Positions 8,077 to 17,035 of a stretch of 64,000 nucleotides of DNA are shown in pieces. Each line of letters starts with the position of its first letter. Positions within the stretch are counted from its first letter, which is position 1. The stretch comes from VGBO01 sp964453335 (GTDB lineage Bacteria; Actinomycetota; Acidimicrobiia; Acidimicrobiales; CAIXPF01): positions 123,309 through 187,308 of the forward strand of contig CAYVOK010000003.1 in NCBI GenBank assembly GCA_964453335.1. The letters run 5' to 3'. The notes beneath the pieces were generated by a model. The model was not told the origin of the DNA and did no database searches. It saw only the letters and a list, made by a program, of their open reading frames with translations. The position numbers were made by a program, and so were the translations under genes.

Positions 8077-8976
8077 GTGGATCTCGCCACTCTCCTCGAC
8101 ATCCTCACGCTCGAACCGCTCGGCAACGACCGGTTCGTCGCGCGTTCCCAGACGGACCGGTTGCGCAACGTGTTCGGCGGGCAGTTCCTCGCCCAGTCGA
8201 TCCTCGCCGCCGCCGCGACCTGTGACGGTGATGTCGTGCCGCACAGCCTGCACGGGTCGTTCCTCCGTGGTGCGAGCACGCAACGCCCGCTGCGCATCGA
8301 CGTCGAACGGGTGCGTGACGGTCGGGCGTTCCGTCACCGGTCCGTGAGCGTGCAACAGACCGACGACACCCCGGCGCGGACCATGCGCGAGGTGTTCCGG
8401 GCGATGGTGTCCTTCCACGTCCCCACCCCCGGCCACGACTGGGACGACCCCGCCGACATTCCCGGGGACCCGGGCGTCGACCCGACGACGCTGCCCTCCT
8501 ACGTCGACTGGGCGGAAGCCGGCACCGACCATCCCGAACACGACTTCTACTCGAACCGCTCCCCGGTCGAGCAGCGGTACGAGGACGCGCCCGCGTCAGC
8601 CCCCGGTACGGCGGTGCAGGGACGTCAGAAGGTGTGGATGCGCCTGCCCGGCCCGCTGCCGGACGACCCGACGCTGCACGTCGCGCTGTTCGCGTGGATG
8701 AGCGACCTCACCCTCGCCGACTTCACGAGCCTGGCGCACGGTCGCCGGTGGACGGATTCCGGCACGAACACGGTCAGTCTCGACCATGCGATGTGGTTCC
8801 ACGCCCCGGCGCGGGCCGACGGCTGGGTGTGCTTCACCCAGCGTTGCAGCACCACCGGCGCCGGGCGTGGGCTCTCCCAGGGTGAGGTGCACACGCTCGG
8901 AGGACGGCGGGTCGCCTCCTGTTCCCAGGAGGTCCTGCTCACCCTGCCCGCCGACGTCGACCGCCCGCGGGGCTGA
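8077..8976 (+). CDS. tesB: Acyl-CoA thioesterase II (TesB family)
   Basis: 299 aa double-hotdog thioesterase that hydrolyses acyl-CoA to free fatty acid and CoA. The family N-terminus LTLEPLGNDRFVARS, NVFGGQFLAQSILAAAATC and PHSLHGSFLRG are present. The C-terminal half carries FAWMSDLTL with the catalytic-type Asp, SLDHAMWFH, and LSQGEVHT with the conserved Gln. GTG 8077 gives a normal-length protein and sits 8 bp after the SRPBCC stop. The 3' end overlaps the convergent CLC gene by 38 bp. Confidence 0.88.
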   Translation: MDLATLLDILTLEPLGNDRFVARSQTDRLRNVFGGQFLAQSILAAAATCDGDVVPHSLHGSFLRGASTQRPLRIDVERVRDGRAFRHRSVSVQQTDDTPARTMREVFRAMVSFHVPTPGHDWDDPADIPGDPGVDPTTLPSYVDWAEAGTDHPEHDFYSNRSPVEQRYEDAPASAPGTAVQGRQKVWMRLPGPLPDDPTLHVALFAWMSDLTLADFTSLAHGRRWTDSGTNTVSLDHAMWFHAPARADGWVCFTQRCSTTGAGRGLSQGEVHTLGGRRVASCSQEVLLTLPADVDRPRG

Positions 8977-10165
8977 CCGGCGTCGCCGTCGGCGGGGTGT
9001 CGTAGAGCGACACCCGGCGGGCGACGATCGCAGCGACGAGACAGACGAGGAGCGCCGCAGGAGCGGACCTGATGCCGAACACCTCGGCGGCCATGACGAC
9101 CCCGGCGAGGGGTGTTCCCGCCGCGGCCGCGAACGTCGCGACGAACCCGCATGCGGCGGCGAGCACCGGGTCGACCCCGACGAGTGGGGCCACGACCGCG
9201 GCGAGGGTCGAACCGACGACGAACAGCGGTGTCACCTCACCACCGGGGAACCCCGATCCGACGGTGACCGCAGTGAGCAGGAGCTTGCACAACCATGCGG
9301 CGGCTGCGACCTCGGCGCCGGCGAGCGCGGTGTCGGCGAGTGGGAGCGAGAGCCCGAGGTACGCGGGTCCGACGATCCCCGCTGCGGCGAGCACGAGCAC
9401 CCCGCCGACCACCGGCCGGAGGTGCGGGCGGCGCACCACCCGCACCTGCACGGCCCGCACGCCCCGTGTCGCCGCCACGTACAGCACCGCCGCCGCCCCG
9501 CAGACCGCTCCGACGACGGCCAGTGCGACGACGGTCCGCAACGACCCGTCGGGGACCGGTCGGGGACGCACGGCGTGCGCGTGGCCTGCGATGTCGACGA
9601 CGGTGTCACCGACGAACGCCGCGACGAGCGCGGCGAGCGCGACGACCGGCCGTGGACGCCGGTCGCGGCCGATCTCGAGCGCGAACACCGTGGCGGCGAG
9701 CGGCACGCCGAACACCGACCCGAACCCGGCAGCGACGGCCGCGACGAGGAGGTGCCGACGTCCGTCGGCGTCGAGGCACAGACGGCGGGCGATCACGTCA
9801 CCGAGCGGGCCGGCGAGTTGCAGCGCCGTGCCTTCGCGCCCGGCGGATCCGCCGACGAGATGGGTCGCCCACGTCCCGAGGAGCGCGTAGAGGGCGAGCG
9901 CGACGGGGATGTCGTCACCGCCGTGGCGTGCCCGGTCGAGGACGACGGCCGTCCCCCCGCTGACGGCGGGGCCGAGCCGGAGCACTGCGATGCCGACGGC
10001 CAGGCCGACGAGCGGCACGCCGACCACGAGCCATGGATGATCGATCCGGGCCCTGGTGACGGCGTCGAGTCCCTCGAGGAACACGAACGACGCAGCGCCG
10101 GCGACGACGCCGACGAGCACTGCCCCGACGAGGAGCCGGGCGACGGCGCCTACGCGTCGGCGCAC
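8939..10165 (-). CDS. CLC-family chloride channel/transporter
   Basis: 408 aa membrane protein with about ten hydrophobic segments. GGSAGREGTALQLAG is the GxEGP-type gate loop with its Glu, GSGFPGGEVTPLFVVG corresponds to the third anion-selectivity motif, and AGTPLAGVVMAAEVFG is the conserved segment after it. The usual first motif GSGIP is not recognisable; the equivalent region reads PAVSGGTAVVL. A GTG at 10165 is the best start, 11 bp after the thiolase stop. No cytoplasmic CBS domains are present. Transported ion and channel versus exchanger mode cannot be decided. Confidence 0.8.
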   Translation of the reverse strand: MRRRVGAVARLLVGAVLVGVVAGAASFVFLEGLDAVTRARIDHPWLVVGVPLVGLAVGIAVLRLGPAVSGGTAVVLDRARHGGDDIPVALALYALLGTWATHLVGGSAGREGTALQLAGPLGDVIARRLCLDADGRRHLLVAAVAAGFGSVFGVPLAATVFALEIGRDRRPRPVVALAALVAAFVGDTVVDIAGHAHAVRPRPVPDGSLRTVVALAVVGAVCGAAAVLYVAATRGVRAVQVRVVRRPHLRPVVGGVLVLAAAGIVGPAYLGLSLPLADTALAGAEVAAAAWLCKLLLTAVTVGSGFPGGEVTPLFVVGSTLAAVVAPLVGVDPVLAAACGFVATFAAAAGTPLAGVVMAAEVFGIRSAPAALLVCLVAAIVARRVSLYDTPPTATPVSPAGGRRRRAG

Positions 10166-10176
10166 CGACGGACCCG

Positions 10177-11406
10177 TCAGACCCGCTGGATGATGGTGGC
10201 GGTGCCCATGCCACCGCCGGTGCACATCGCGATGAGCGCGAACTCCTTGTCGCGCCGCTCGAGCTCGTCGAGTGCGGTGCCGATGAGCATGCCGCCCGTG
10301 GCACCGATGGGGTGACCGAGCGCCATCGCACCACCGTTCACGTTCACCTTGTCCCAGCTCACGCCGGTGTCCTTCAGGAACTTGAGGACGACGGCGGCGA
10401 ACGCCTCGTTGATCTCGAACAGGTCGATGTCGTCCCAGGTCATGCCGGCCTTCTGCAGGCAGCGTTCGGCGGCGGGGCCGGGGGCGGTGAGCATGATGAC
10501 CGGTTCGGTGCCGGCGACGGCCGACATCACGATGCGGCCGCGGGCCTTCAGGCCGTGCGCCTTCGCGTAGTCGGGCGACGCGATGAGCACGGCCGACGCC
10601 CCGTCGACGACGCCGGAGCTGTTGCCGGCGTGGTGGACGTGCTCGATGCGGTCGTACCCCGGGTAGCTGAGCAGCGCGGTCTGGTCGACGCTGAGCGTCT
10701 GCCCGTCGAGGACCATCGCGCCGAGCTTCTCGAAACTCGGTGCGAGCTTCTCGAGGTCGGCGAGCGTGGTGCCCGGACGGGGGAACTCCTCGTGGTCGAG
10801 GGCGACCGTGCCGTCGTCGTGCCGGATGGTGATCAGGCTGCGGTCGAATCGCCCTTCGGCGAGTGCCGCTGCAGCACGCGTCTGACTGTCGACACCGAGC
10901 TGGTCGCACTCGCGACGGCTGAACCCCTCGATCGTGGCGATCAGGTCGGCGGAGATGCCCTGGGCCACCATCGGGTACTTCTCGAACAGGTGCTTGTTGT
11001 TCGCCGCGAACCCGTCGACGTGCAGCGAGGTGGGGCGGGACATCGACTCGATGCCGCCACCGATCACGAGGTCCTGGTGCCCGGCGAGGACGGCCATCGC
11101 CGCGAAGTTCACGGACTGCTGGCCGGAGCCGCAGAACCGGTTGAGGGTCACACCCGGCGCGTCGAGCGACCAGCCGGCGTCGAGCGCCGCCATGCGGGCG
11201 ATGTCCATCGCGTGGTCGCCGCTACCGGAGCCGCAGCCCATGATCACGTCGTCGACGTCGGCCGAGTCGAACCCGACCCGTGTGCGCAGCCCCTCGAGGA
11301 CCTGGGCGAGGATGCGCTGCGGGTGGACCTTGTGGAGCGCCCCGTTCTCCTTGCCCTTCGCCCGCGGCGACCGCACGGCGTCGATGATCAGTGCGTCCCG
11401 TTCCAT
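10177..11406 (-). CDS. Acetyl-CoA C-acetyltransferase (thiolase)
   Basis: 409 aa thiolase. The nucleophilic Cys is in LNRFCGSGQQSVN (about residue 91), the His in GGAMALGHPIGATG and the second Cys in MCTGGGMG, all as expected for a degradative or acetoacetyl-CoA thiolase. It cleaves 3-ketoacyl-CoA, or condenses two acetyl-CoA. The ATG at 11406 is preceded by GGGGGAC, and TAGGGT about 47 nt upstream could be its -10 box. It is divergent from an LLM oxidoreductase. Confidence 0.92.
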   Translation of the reverse strand: MERDALIIDAVRSPRAKGKENGALHKVHPQRILAQVLEGLRTRVGFDSADVDDVIMGCGSGSGDHAMDIARMAALDAGWSLDAPGVTLNRFCGSGQQSVNFAAMAVLAGHQDLVIGGGIESMSRPTSLHVDGFAANNKHLFEKYPMVAQGISADLIATIEGFSRRECDQLGVDSQTRAAAALAEGRFDRSLITIRHDDGTVALDHEEFPRPGTTLADLEKLAPSFEKLGAMVLDGQTLSVDQTALLSYPGYDRIEHVHHAGNSSGVVDGASAVLIASPDYAKAHGLKARGRIVMSAVAGTEPVIMLTAPGPAAERCLQKAGMTWDDIDLFEINEAFAAVVLKFLKDTGVSWDKVNVNGGAMALGHPIGATGGMLIGTALDELERRDKEFALIAMCTGGGMGTATIIQRV

Positions 11407-11560
11407 GCCCGTCCCCCGAGTCCTCCGACCGTCCACCGGTCGTGTCCGCCAAACCCTACCCGGCCCGTCGGTGGTCCTCCCGCAGCACGCTGCGTGCAGC
11501 GGACCGGGTGACCTGCGAGGCTTGCCGGGTCCGCCGTGGTGCGGTGAGGAGGGGTCGGTG

Positions 11561-12475
11561 ATGAAGCTTTCCGTCGAGTTCCCGTCGATCGCGTTCCGGG
11601 AGGGCCCGGACGCCGTGGCACGTATGGCCCGGGCCATCGAGGAGATCGGGTACGACGAGATCGCCGTGTTCGACCACGTGGTGATGGGCTGGCCGACCAC
11701 GACGCGTGAGGCCCCCCGCTACCCGTCGCGGATGCCGGTGCTCGAACCGCTCGTGCTGCTCGGCTTCGCGGCCGCCGTGACGTCGCGCATCGGGTTGTCG
11801 ACCGAGGTCCTCGTGCTCCCCCAGCGCCAGGCCGTCCTCGTCGCGAAGCAGGTCTCGACGATCGACACGCTTTCGGGCGGTCGGATGCGGCTCGGTGTCG
11901 GCGTCGGCTGGCAGGAGTGCGAGTTCGAGGCGCTCGGGCTCGGTTGGGAGGACCGCGGGCGCCGCATGGACGAGGCGATCGCCGTGCTCCGGTCGTGCTG
12001 GGAGGACGAACGGATCGACTACACGGGCGACCACCACCGGCTCGACGCGATCGCGATGGATCCGAAGCCACCGCAGGGCGGGGGCCTGCCGATCTGGGTC
12101 GGCGGCGACGCGCCGGTCGCGCACCGCCGTGCCGGTCGGCTCGGTGACGGGTGGATGGGCACGACCGGCGTGCCCGACGAGGTGATCCGCACCGGTATCA
12201 CCACGATCCGCCGCACCGCCGAGTCGTGCGGCCGGGATCCCGATGCGATCGGACTGCAGCTCATGTTGGCGCTCCCGCCGACCGACGAGGCGGGGAAGTC
12301 GTTCTACGGTGACACCGACGCGGTCCTGCGAAGGGCGGAGACGGTGCGGTCGATGGGGTTCCACTGGGCGGCGGTGAACGCGACGGCGATCTACCAGTCG
12401 GGTGCCCGCAGCGTCGACGCCATGATCGACCGGCTCGCGGCGCTGCACGGCCCGCTGCGCGAGGCGACCGGCTGA
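11561..12475 (+). CDS. LLM-class (F420-type) oxidoreductase
   Basis: 304 aa luciferase-like protein: RAIEEIGYDEIAVFDHVVMG, LGFAAAVTSRIGLSTEVLVLPQR, LSGGRMRLGVGVGWQECEFEALG and LPIWVGGDAPVAHRRAGRLGDGWM are characteristic. The start ATG has GAGGAGGGG upstream. The CaiB/BaiF CoA-transferase begins two bases after its stop, so the two are translationally coupled and may act on the same acyl compound. Cofactor inferred from family. Confidence 0.85.
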   Translation: MKLSVEFPSIAFREGPDAVARMARAIEEIGYDEIAVFDHVVMGWPTTTREAPRYPSRMPVLEPLVLLGFAAAVTSRIGLSTEVLVLPQRQAVLVAKQVSTIDTLSGGRMRLGVGVGWQECEFEALGLGWEDRGRRMDEAIAVLRSCWEDERIDYTGDHHRLDAIAMDPKPPQGGGLPIWVGGDAPVAHRRAGRLGDGWMGTTGVPDEVIRTGITTIRRTAESCGRDPDAIGLQLMLALPPTDEAGKSFYGDTDAVLRRAETVRSMGFHWAAVNATAIYQSGARSVDAMIDRLAALHGPLREATG

Positions 12476-12477
12476 CG

Positions 12478-13653
12478 GTGCTCGCGCTCGACCATCTCCT
12501 CGTCCTCGACCTCACGGCGTTCCGCGCTGGGCCGACCGCGGTCCGTCAGCTCGCCGACTGGGGGGCCCGGGTGATCACGATCGAGCGTCCCGCCGCTCCG
12601 GGAGCCAACGCGCTCGGCGGCCGCCTCGGTTCCGACTTCCAGAACCTGCGGCGCAACAACGAGTCGCTCACCCTCGACCTGAAGACGGAACGCGGTCGGG
12701 CCCTCTTCCTGCAGCTCGTCGAGCGGGCGGACGTGGTCGTGGAGAACTTCGCGCCCGGGGTCACGGCGCGGCTGGGCATCGACTGGGACGCGCTGCGCGC
12801 CGTGAACCCGCGCCTCGTCTACGGGAGCATCTCCGGCTACGGGCAGACGGGTCCGTGGGCGGAACGCCCGGGCTACGACCAGATCGCGCAGGGGATGAGC
12901 GGGCTGATGTCGGTCACCGGGCTCCCCGGTCAGGGGCCGGTGCGGTCCGGGCACGCCGTCGCCGACAGTTCGTCGGGCGTGTACCTGGCGTTCGGGATCC
13001 TCGCGGCGCTGATCCGCCGTGACCGAACCGGCGAGGGCGCATGGGTGCGCACGTCGTTGCTCGAGTCGCTCATCGCGATGCTCGACTTCCAGGCGGCCCG
13101 CGTGCTCGTCGAGGGTGAGGTCCCCACCCAGCAGGGGAACAACCATCCGACCGCGGTGCCGATGGGCTGTTTCGCTGCGGCGGACGGGCCGTTCAACCTC
13201 GCTCCCGGCACGAACGACCACGTGCGGGCGATGTGCGGTGTGCTCGGTCACCCGGAGTGGATGGCGGACGAACGGTTCGCGACGCCGCGTGCCCGCGCCG
13301 AGCACCGCGACGAGGTGAACGGGATGATCGAGGAGGTCACCCGGACGCAGCCTGCGGCGGTGTGGATCGAGGCGTTCTTCGCCGTCGGGGTCCCGGCCGG
13401 TCCGGTGCTCGATCTCGGGGAGACGTTCGCGCACCCGCAGGTGGTCGCGACGGGGATCGCACGCCCGGCGGAGCACCCGACCCGCGGCACCGTCGCGCTC
13501 GTCGGGCAGCCGGTCACCCTCGCGGACGGACCGGAGGACCGCGGCGTGCGGCGGTCGGCCCCCTCCCTCGGCGAGCACACGGACGCGATCCTCACCGAGC
13601 TCGGGGTCGACGCAGCGGGCATCGCCGCGCTCCGGGCGGACGGCGTCGTCTGA
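12478..13653 (+). CDS. CaiB/BaiF family CoA-transferase
   Basis: 391 aa class III CoA-transferase, moving CoA between carboxylic acids. Family features: the N-terminal VLDLTAFRAGPTAVRQLADWGARVITIE, the VVVENFAPGVTARLGIDWDAL block, GQTGPWAERPGYDQIAQGMSG and the Asp of SGHAVADSSSG near residue 165, which aligns with the catalytic aspartate of formyl-CoA transferase. GTG start follows the preceding stop by 2 bp. The donor and acceptor acids are unknown; the neighbours suggest an aromatic or alicyclic acid pathway. Confidence 0.87.
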   Translation: MLALDHLLVLDLTAFRAGPTAVRQLADWGARVITIERPAAPGANALGGRLGSDFQNLRRNNESLTLDLKTERGRALFLQLVERADVVVENFAPGVTARLGIDWDALRAVNPRLVYGSISGYGQTGPWAERPGYDQIAQGMSGLMSVTGLPGQGPVRSGHAVADSSSGVYLAFGILAALIRRDRTGEGAWVRTSLLESLIAMLDFQAARVLVEGEVPTQQGNNHPTAVPMGCFAAADGPFNLAPGTNDHVRAMCGVLGHPEWMADERFATPRARAEHRDEVNGMIEEVTRTQPAAVWIEAFFAVGVPAGPVLDLGETFAHPQVVATGIARPAEHPTRGTVALVGQPVTLADGPEDRGVRRSAPSLGEHTDAILTELGVDAAGIAALRADGVV

Positions 13654-13663
13654 GCGCCGCCGG

Positions 13664-13669
13664 TAGGGT
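13664..13669 (+). promoter_or_regulatory. Leaderless -10 box for the amidohydrolase gene
   Basis: TAGGGT lies 7 nt before the ATG at 13677; no Shine-Dalgarno is present. Confidence 0.6.
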
Positions 13670-13676
13670 CCCGCGC

Positions 13677-14672
13677 ATGACGCACCCTGCGCCGGCGACC
13701 ACCGAGGAGGTCCTCGACCCCGACCTCCCGATCTGCGACGCGCACCACCACCTGTGGGACGACGCCGGGCACACGGGGGCCCCGTACCCGCTCGAGTCCC
13801 TGCGCGCCGACACCGGATCCGGACACCGGGTGGTGCGCACCGTGTTCGTCGAGTGCCACGCCCACTACCTGACCGACGGCCCGGTCGAGCTGCGACCGCT
13901 CGGCGAGGTGCGCTACGTGGCCGCCGCTGCGGCGCGCAGCGTGACGCTCGGCGGCGCCGAGATCGCAGCGATCGTCGGCCATGCCGATCTCAGCGTCGGC
14001 ACGGCGGTCGGCGACGTGCTCGACGCGCTCGACGCAGCGGGCGACGGACGGTTCCGTGGGGTCCGGCACACCACCGCACACGATCCGTCGCCGATGAACA
14101 ACGCTGCGACCCGTGGCGGGCTGATGGCCGAGGACGGGTTCCGCCGCGGGGTCGATGCCCTCGGGATCCGCGGGCAGTCCTTCGACGCATTCTGCTTCCA
14201 CCCCCAGCTCGACGAGTTCGCCGCGCTGGCCCGGGCCTGCGCCGGCACGACGATCGTGTTGAACCATCTCGGTGTCCCCATCGCCGGTGGCCCCTACCGG
14301 GGGCGGGCCGACGAGGTGCGTGCGGCGTGGCGTGCGTCGCTGCGCGGCGTCGCCGCCTGTCCGAACGTCGTCGTCAAGCTCGGGGGCATCACCCGACCGC
14401 TCTCGGGTGACCGGTGGGACCGCCGTGGGGCGCCTGCGTCGTCGGAGGAGATCGTCGCCGCCTGGGGGGACGACATCAGGTTCGTGATCGACACGTTCGG
14501 GCCGCATCGCTGCATGTTCGAGTCGAACTTCCCCGTCGACGCGAGCGTGGTCGGCTACGTCGCGCTGTGGAACGCCTTCAAGAGGATCGCTGCACCGTGC
14601 AGCGCGGCGGAACGCCGCGACCTGTTCCACGACACGGCGGCGCGCGCCTACCGGTTGCCGACGCTCAGCTGA
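13677..14672 (+). CDS. Amidohydrolase (metal-dependent TIM-barrel hydrolase)
   Basis: 331 aa member of the amidohydrolase-2 family. PICDAHHHLWDD gives the metal-binding HxH, TVFVECHAHYL and FRGVRHTTAHDP continue the barrel, TIVLNHLGVPIAGGP gives the barrel His, and MFESNFPVDASVVGY the terminal segment where an Asp is usually found. Members act on lactones, carboxylates or amide bonds. It follows the CoA-transferase gene by 23 bp but has its own leaderless promoter. The stop overlaps the convergent LLM gene by 8 bp. Confidence 0.83.
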   Translation: MTHPAPATTEEVLDPDLPICDAHHHLWDDAGHTGAPYPLESLRADTGSGHRVVRTVFVECHAHYLTDGPVELRPLGEVRYVAAAAARSVTLGGAEIAAIVGHADLSVGTAVGDVLDALDAAGDGRFRGVRHTTAHDPSPMNNAATRGGLMAEDGFRRGVDALGIRGQSFDAFCFHPQLDEFAALARACAGTTIVLNHLGVPIAGGPYRGRADEVRAAWRASLRGVAACPNVVVKLGGITRPLSGDRWDRRGAPASSEEIVAAWGDDIRFVIDTFGPHRCMFESNFPVDASVVGYVALWNAFKRIAAPCSAAERRDLFHDTAARAYRLPTLS

Positions 14673-15642
14673 TCGCAGGGAGCACCCGGTCGGCGATGAG
14701 CGCCTGTGCGGTGGGTGAGCTCGGCGCGACGACGACGTAGGTGATCCGGTCCTCGTCGCGGCGGCTGAGCATCTCCTCCGCGACCTGTTCGGGGGTGCCG
14801 AGGAGCGCGACGGGTGATCGTCGCGCAGTGGCGAGGTCGTCGAAGCCGAGGCGTCGGGCGAACTTCTCGAGCACCGGGTCGTTCGGGTCCTCGGTGACGT
14901 GCGCGAGGGTGAACCCGCTGCGCTCGATGCTGGCCGGGTCGCGGCCTGCGGCGCGGGCGAGCTCGTCGAGCAGCTCGTTCCGGCGCCGCAGGCGTGCCCG
15001 GTCGAACCGCACCGTCGCGTCGGCGTCCTTCACGAAGTCCTTGCCGTTCGCGGTCGGCGGGATGAGGTTCACGATGTCGGCGTGACGGGCCGCGATGCCG
15101 AGCAGGTGCCGGCTGGACCCGCCGACCATGATCGGCGGGTGCGGTCGCTGCAATGGGCGCGGCTCGCTCGAGGCGTGCTCGACGTGGACGTACCGCCCGT
15201 GCACGACCGGGTCGGCGTCGGTCCACATCGCCTTTACGACCTGCAGCGTCTCCTCGAGCTGGTCGAGTCGTTCCGTCGCGTCCCCGAACGCATACCCGTG
15301 CGCCGCGTACTCGGCACTGTTCCATCCCGACCCGATCCCGAGGACGAACCGCCCGCCCGAGACGTGGTCGAGCGTCGCACCGATCTTCGCGAGCATCGCC
15401 GGAGTCCGGTACGACGCAGCGATCACCGACGGCACGAGACGCACCCGTTCGGTGCACATGGCGATCGCCGTGAGGGTGGTGAGGCACTCGAGCTGCGGGC
15501 CGTCGGCGGGACCGGTCTGGGGGACGAAGTGGTCGTTGAGCGACACCGACCAGTAGCCCTGCGCCTCGGCCCGCCGGGCGGCGTCGAGCGCGGCGCCGAT
15601 GTCGTTCGGTGGCACGAACAGTCCGACCCGCACTCCCCCCAC
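14665..15642 (-). CDS. LLM-class (F420-type) oxidoreductase
   Basis: 325 aa from GTG 15642, which follows GGGAGGGG; GTG 15633 is an alternative three codons in. The barrel signature is GLFVPPNDIGAALDAARRAE, LVPSVIAASYRTPAMLAKIG, LDHVSGGRFVLGIGSGWNSAEYAAHG and PIMVGGSSRHLLGIAARHADI. This is the third LLM paralogue in the window. The upstream region shares a short divergent promoter area with the EamA gene. Substrate unknown. Confidence 0.83.
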   Translation of the reverse strand: MGGVRVGLFVPPNDIGAALDAARRAEAQGYWSVSLNDHFVPQTGPADGPQLECLTTLTAIAMCTERVRLVPSVIAASYRTPAMLAKIGATLDHVSGGRFVLGIGSGWNSAEYAAHGYAFGDATERLDQLEETLQVVKAMWTDADPVVHGRYVHVEHASSEPRPLQRPHPPIMVGGSSRHLLGIAARHADIVNLIPPTANGKDFVKDADATVRFDRARLRRRNELLDELARAAGRDPASIERSGFTLAHVTEDPNDPVLEKFARRLGFDDLATARRSPVALLGTPEQVAEEMLSRRDEDRITYVVVAPSSPTAQALIADRVLPAIS

Positions 15643-15713
15643 GGCCCCTCCCCCGGTGTCCTTCGTTCCGGGCGGAGCGTACCGGCGCCGTGCGCCGGCG
15701 CCCGACCGGAGCG

Positions 15714-15742
15714 GTGACATCGGTCACTCACGCTGGTAGCGT
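15714..15742 (+). promoter_or_regulatory. Promoter of the EamA transporter gene
   Basis: GTGACA at 15714-15719 and TAGCGT at 15737-15742 are separated by 17 bp; the GTG start at 15750 is 7 nt after the -10 box, so the transcript is probably leaderless. Confidence 0.6.
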
Positions 15743-15749
15743 CGGCGCC

Positions 15750-16661
15750 GTGGGAGTGCTGACCGGACTGCGAACCCAGTCGAACGCAGCACTCGGGGTG
15801 CTCGCCACACTCGCGGCGACGGCCTGCTGGAGCTCGGGCGGGGTGCTCGCGAAGAACGCAGACCTGCCCGGGATCGTCGTCGCCTTCTGGCGCCTCGTGA
15901 TCGTCGCGATCGTGTTCGGCGCGATCGCCGCCGCCCTCCGCAAGCCGATCACACTGCTGATGTTGCGGCGCTCCCTGCTCGGCGGGCTGCTCTTCGGGGT
16001 CAATCTCGCCGTGTGGTTCGAGGCACTGCGCCACGCAACCGTCGGCATCGCGACGGTGACCGCAGCGCTCACCCCGGTGCTCGCACTCCTGATCGGCCGG
16101 GCGTTCCTCGGTGAACGGATCACCGTGCTCGCAGTCGGATGTGCCCTCGGCGCGATCTTCGGTGTGGTCCTGTTCGTCGTCCCCGGCTTCGCCGCGAGCG
16201 GCACGAAGCCCCTCGGGCTCGGCCTCGCCTTCGCGGCCATCGGGATCTGGGTCTGCTACCTGTTCGTGACGAAGAAGGCCCGTGAGGGTGTCGGCACGAT
16301 CGAGTACCTGTTCTGCATGGCTGCGGTCGCCGCGCTGTCGCTGTTCCCGCTGTTGGCGCTCAGTGACCACGGGATCGCACCGCCGACGGAGGGTGTCGGG
16401 TGGTTGGTCGCCCTCGCCGTCATCCCCGGGTGCCTCGGCCACGGGTTGCTCGCATGGGCGCAACCGCACGTGCCGCTGTCGACGTCGGGGATCCTGCTGC
16501 AGGGCGAACCCGTCGGTGCGGCGATCGCCGGGGCCATCTTCCTCGGTGAGGTGATCGGCCCGATCCAGGGGCTCGGCCTCCTCGTAGCGTTCGCCGCGCT
16601 CGCCGTGCTCACCCGTGCCAGCGCATCGCAGGCCGAGGACGTCGCGGCGGCGTCGGCATGA
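15750..16661 (+). CDS. EamA/DMT family transporter
   Basis: 303 aa with ten predicted transmembrane segments arranged as two EamA repeats: LATLAATACWSSGGVLAKNA with FWRLVIVAIVFGAIAAAL, and AFAAIGIWVCYLFVTKKA with LLQGEPVGAAIAGAIFLGEVI. Such proteins export metabolites or amino acids. GTG 15750 lies 7 nt from the -10 box. Its stop overlaps the start of the VOC protein (ATGA), so the pair is an operon. Substrate unknown. Confidence 0.85.
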   Translation: MGVLTGLRTQSNAALGVLATLAATACWSSGGVLAKNADLPGIVVAFWRLVIVAIVFGAIAAALRKPITLLMLRRSLLGGLLFGVNLAVWFEALRHATVGIATVTAALTPVLALLIGRAFLGERITVLAVGCALGAIFGVVLFVVPGFAASGTKPLGLGLAFAAIGIWVCYLFVTKKAREGVGTIEYLFCMAAVAALSLFPLLALSDHGIAPPTEGVGWLVALAVIPGCLGHGLLAWAQPHVPLSTSGILLQGEPVGAAIAGAIFLGEVIGPIQGLGLLVAFAALAVLTRASASQAEDVAAASA

Positions 16662-17035
16662 CGACCGTCTCCGCGATCGGGGTGACGCTCGACTGTCTGG
16701 ACCCCGTGCGCATCGCGGACTTCTGGCAGGCGGCGATCGGGTTCACCCGACGTGTCGGTGAGGGTGATCCGTACGTGACCCTCTCCGACGCGCCGATCGG
16801 GCGACCGTTGAACCACCTCACGATCCAGCGCGTGCCCGAACACAAGGCGGTGAAGAACCGGGTCCACCTGGACCTGTTCTGCGGAGACCACCGGGCCGAG
16901 GTCGACCGGCTCGTGTCGCTCGGCGCCACCGTGCTGGTCGCCGTCGACCCGGACCGACCCGGACATCTCGGGTTCCTCGCCACCGTGCTCGCCGACCCCG
17001 AGGGTCACGAGTTCTGCGTGGTCAGCAAGCCCTGA
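16658..17035 (+). CDS. VOC (glyoxalase-like) family protein
   Basis: 125 aa, two beta-alpha-beta-beta-beta modules: TLDCLDPVRIADFWQAAIGF, LNHLTIQRVPEHKAVKNRVHLDLF and FLATVLADPEGHEFCVV. The possible metal ligands His and Glu sit in VHLDLF and PEGHEF. Members include dioxygenases, resistance proteins and isomerases; activity cannot be inferred. It is coupled to the EamA transporter by a 4-bp overlap. Confidence 0.8.
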   Translation: MTTVSAIGVTLDCLDPVRIADFWQAAIGFTRRVGEGDPYVTLSDAPIGRPLNHLTIQRVPEHKAVKNRVHLDLFCGDHRAEVDRLVSLGATVLVAVDPDRPGHLGFLATVLADPEGHEFCVVSKP

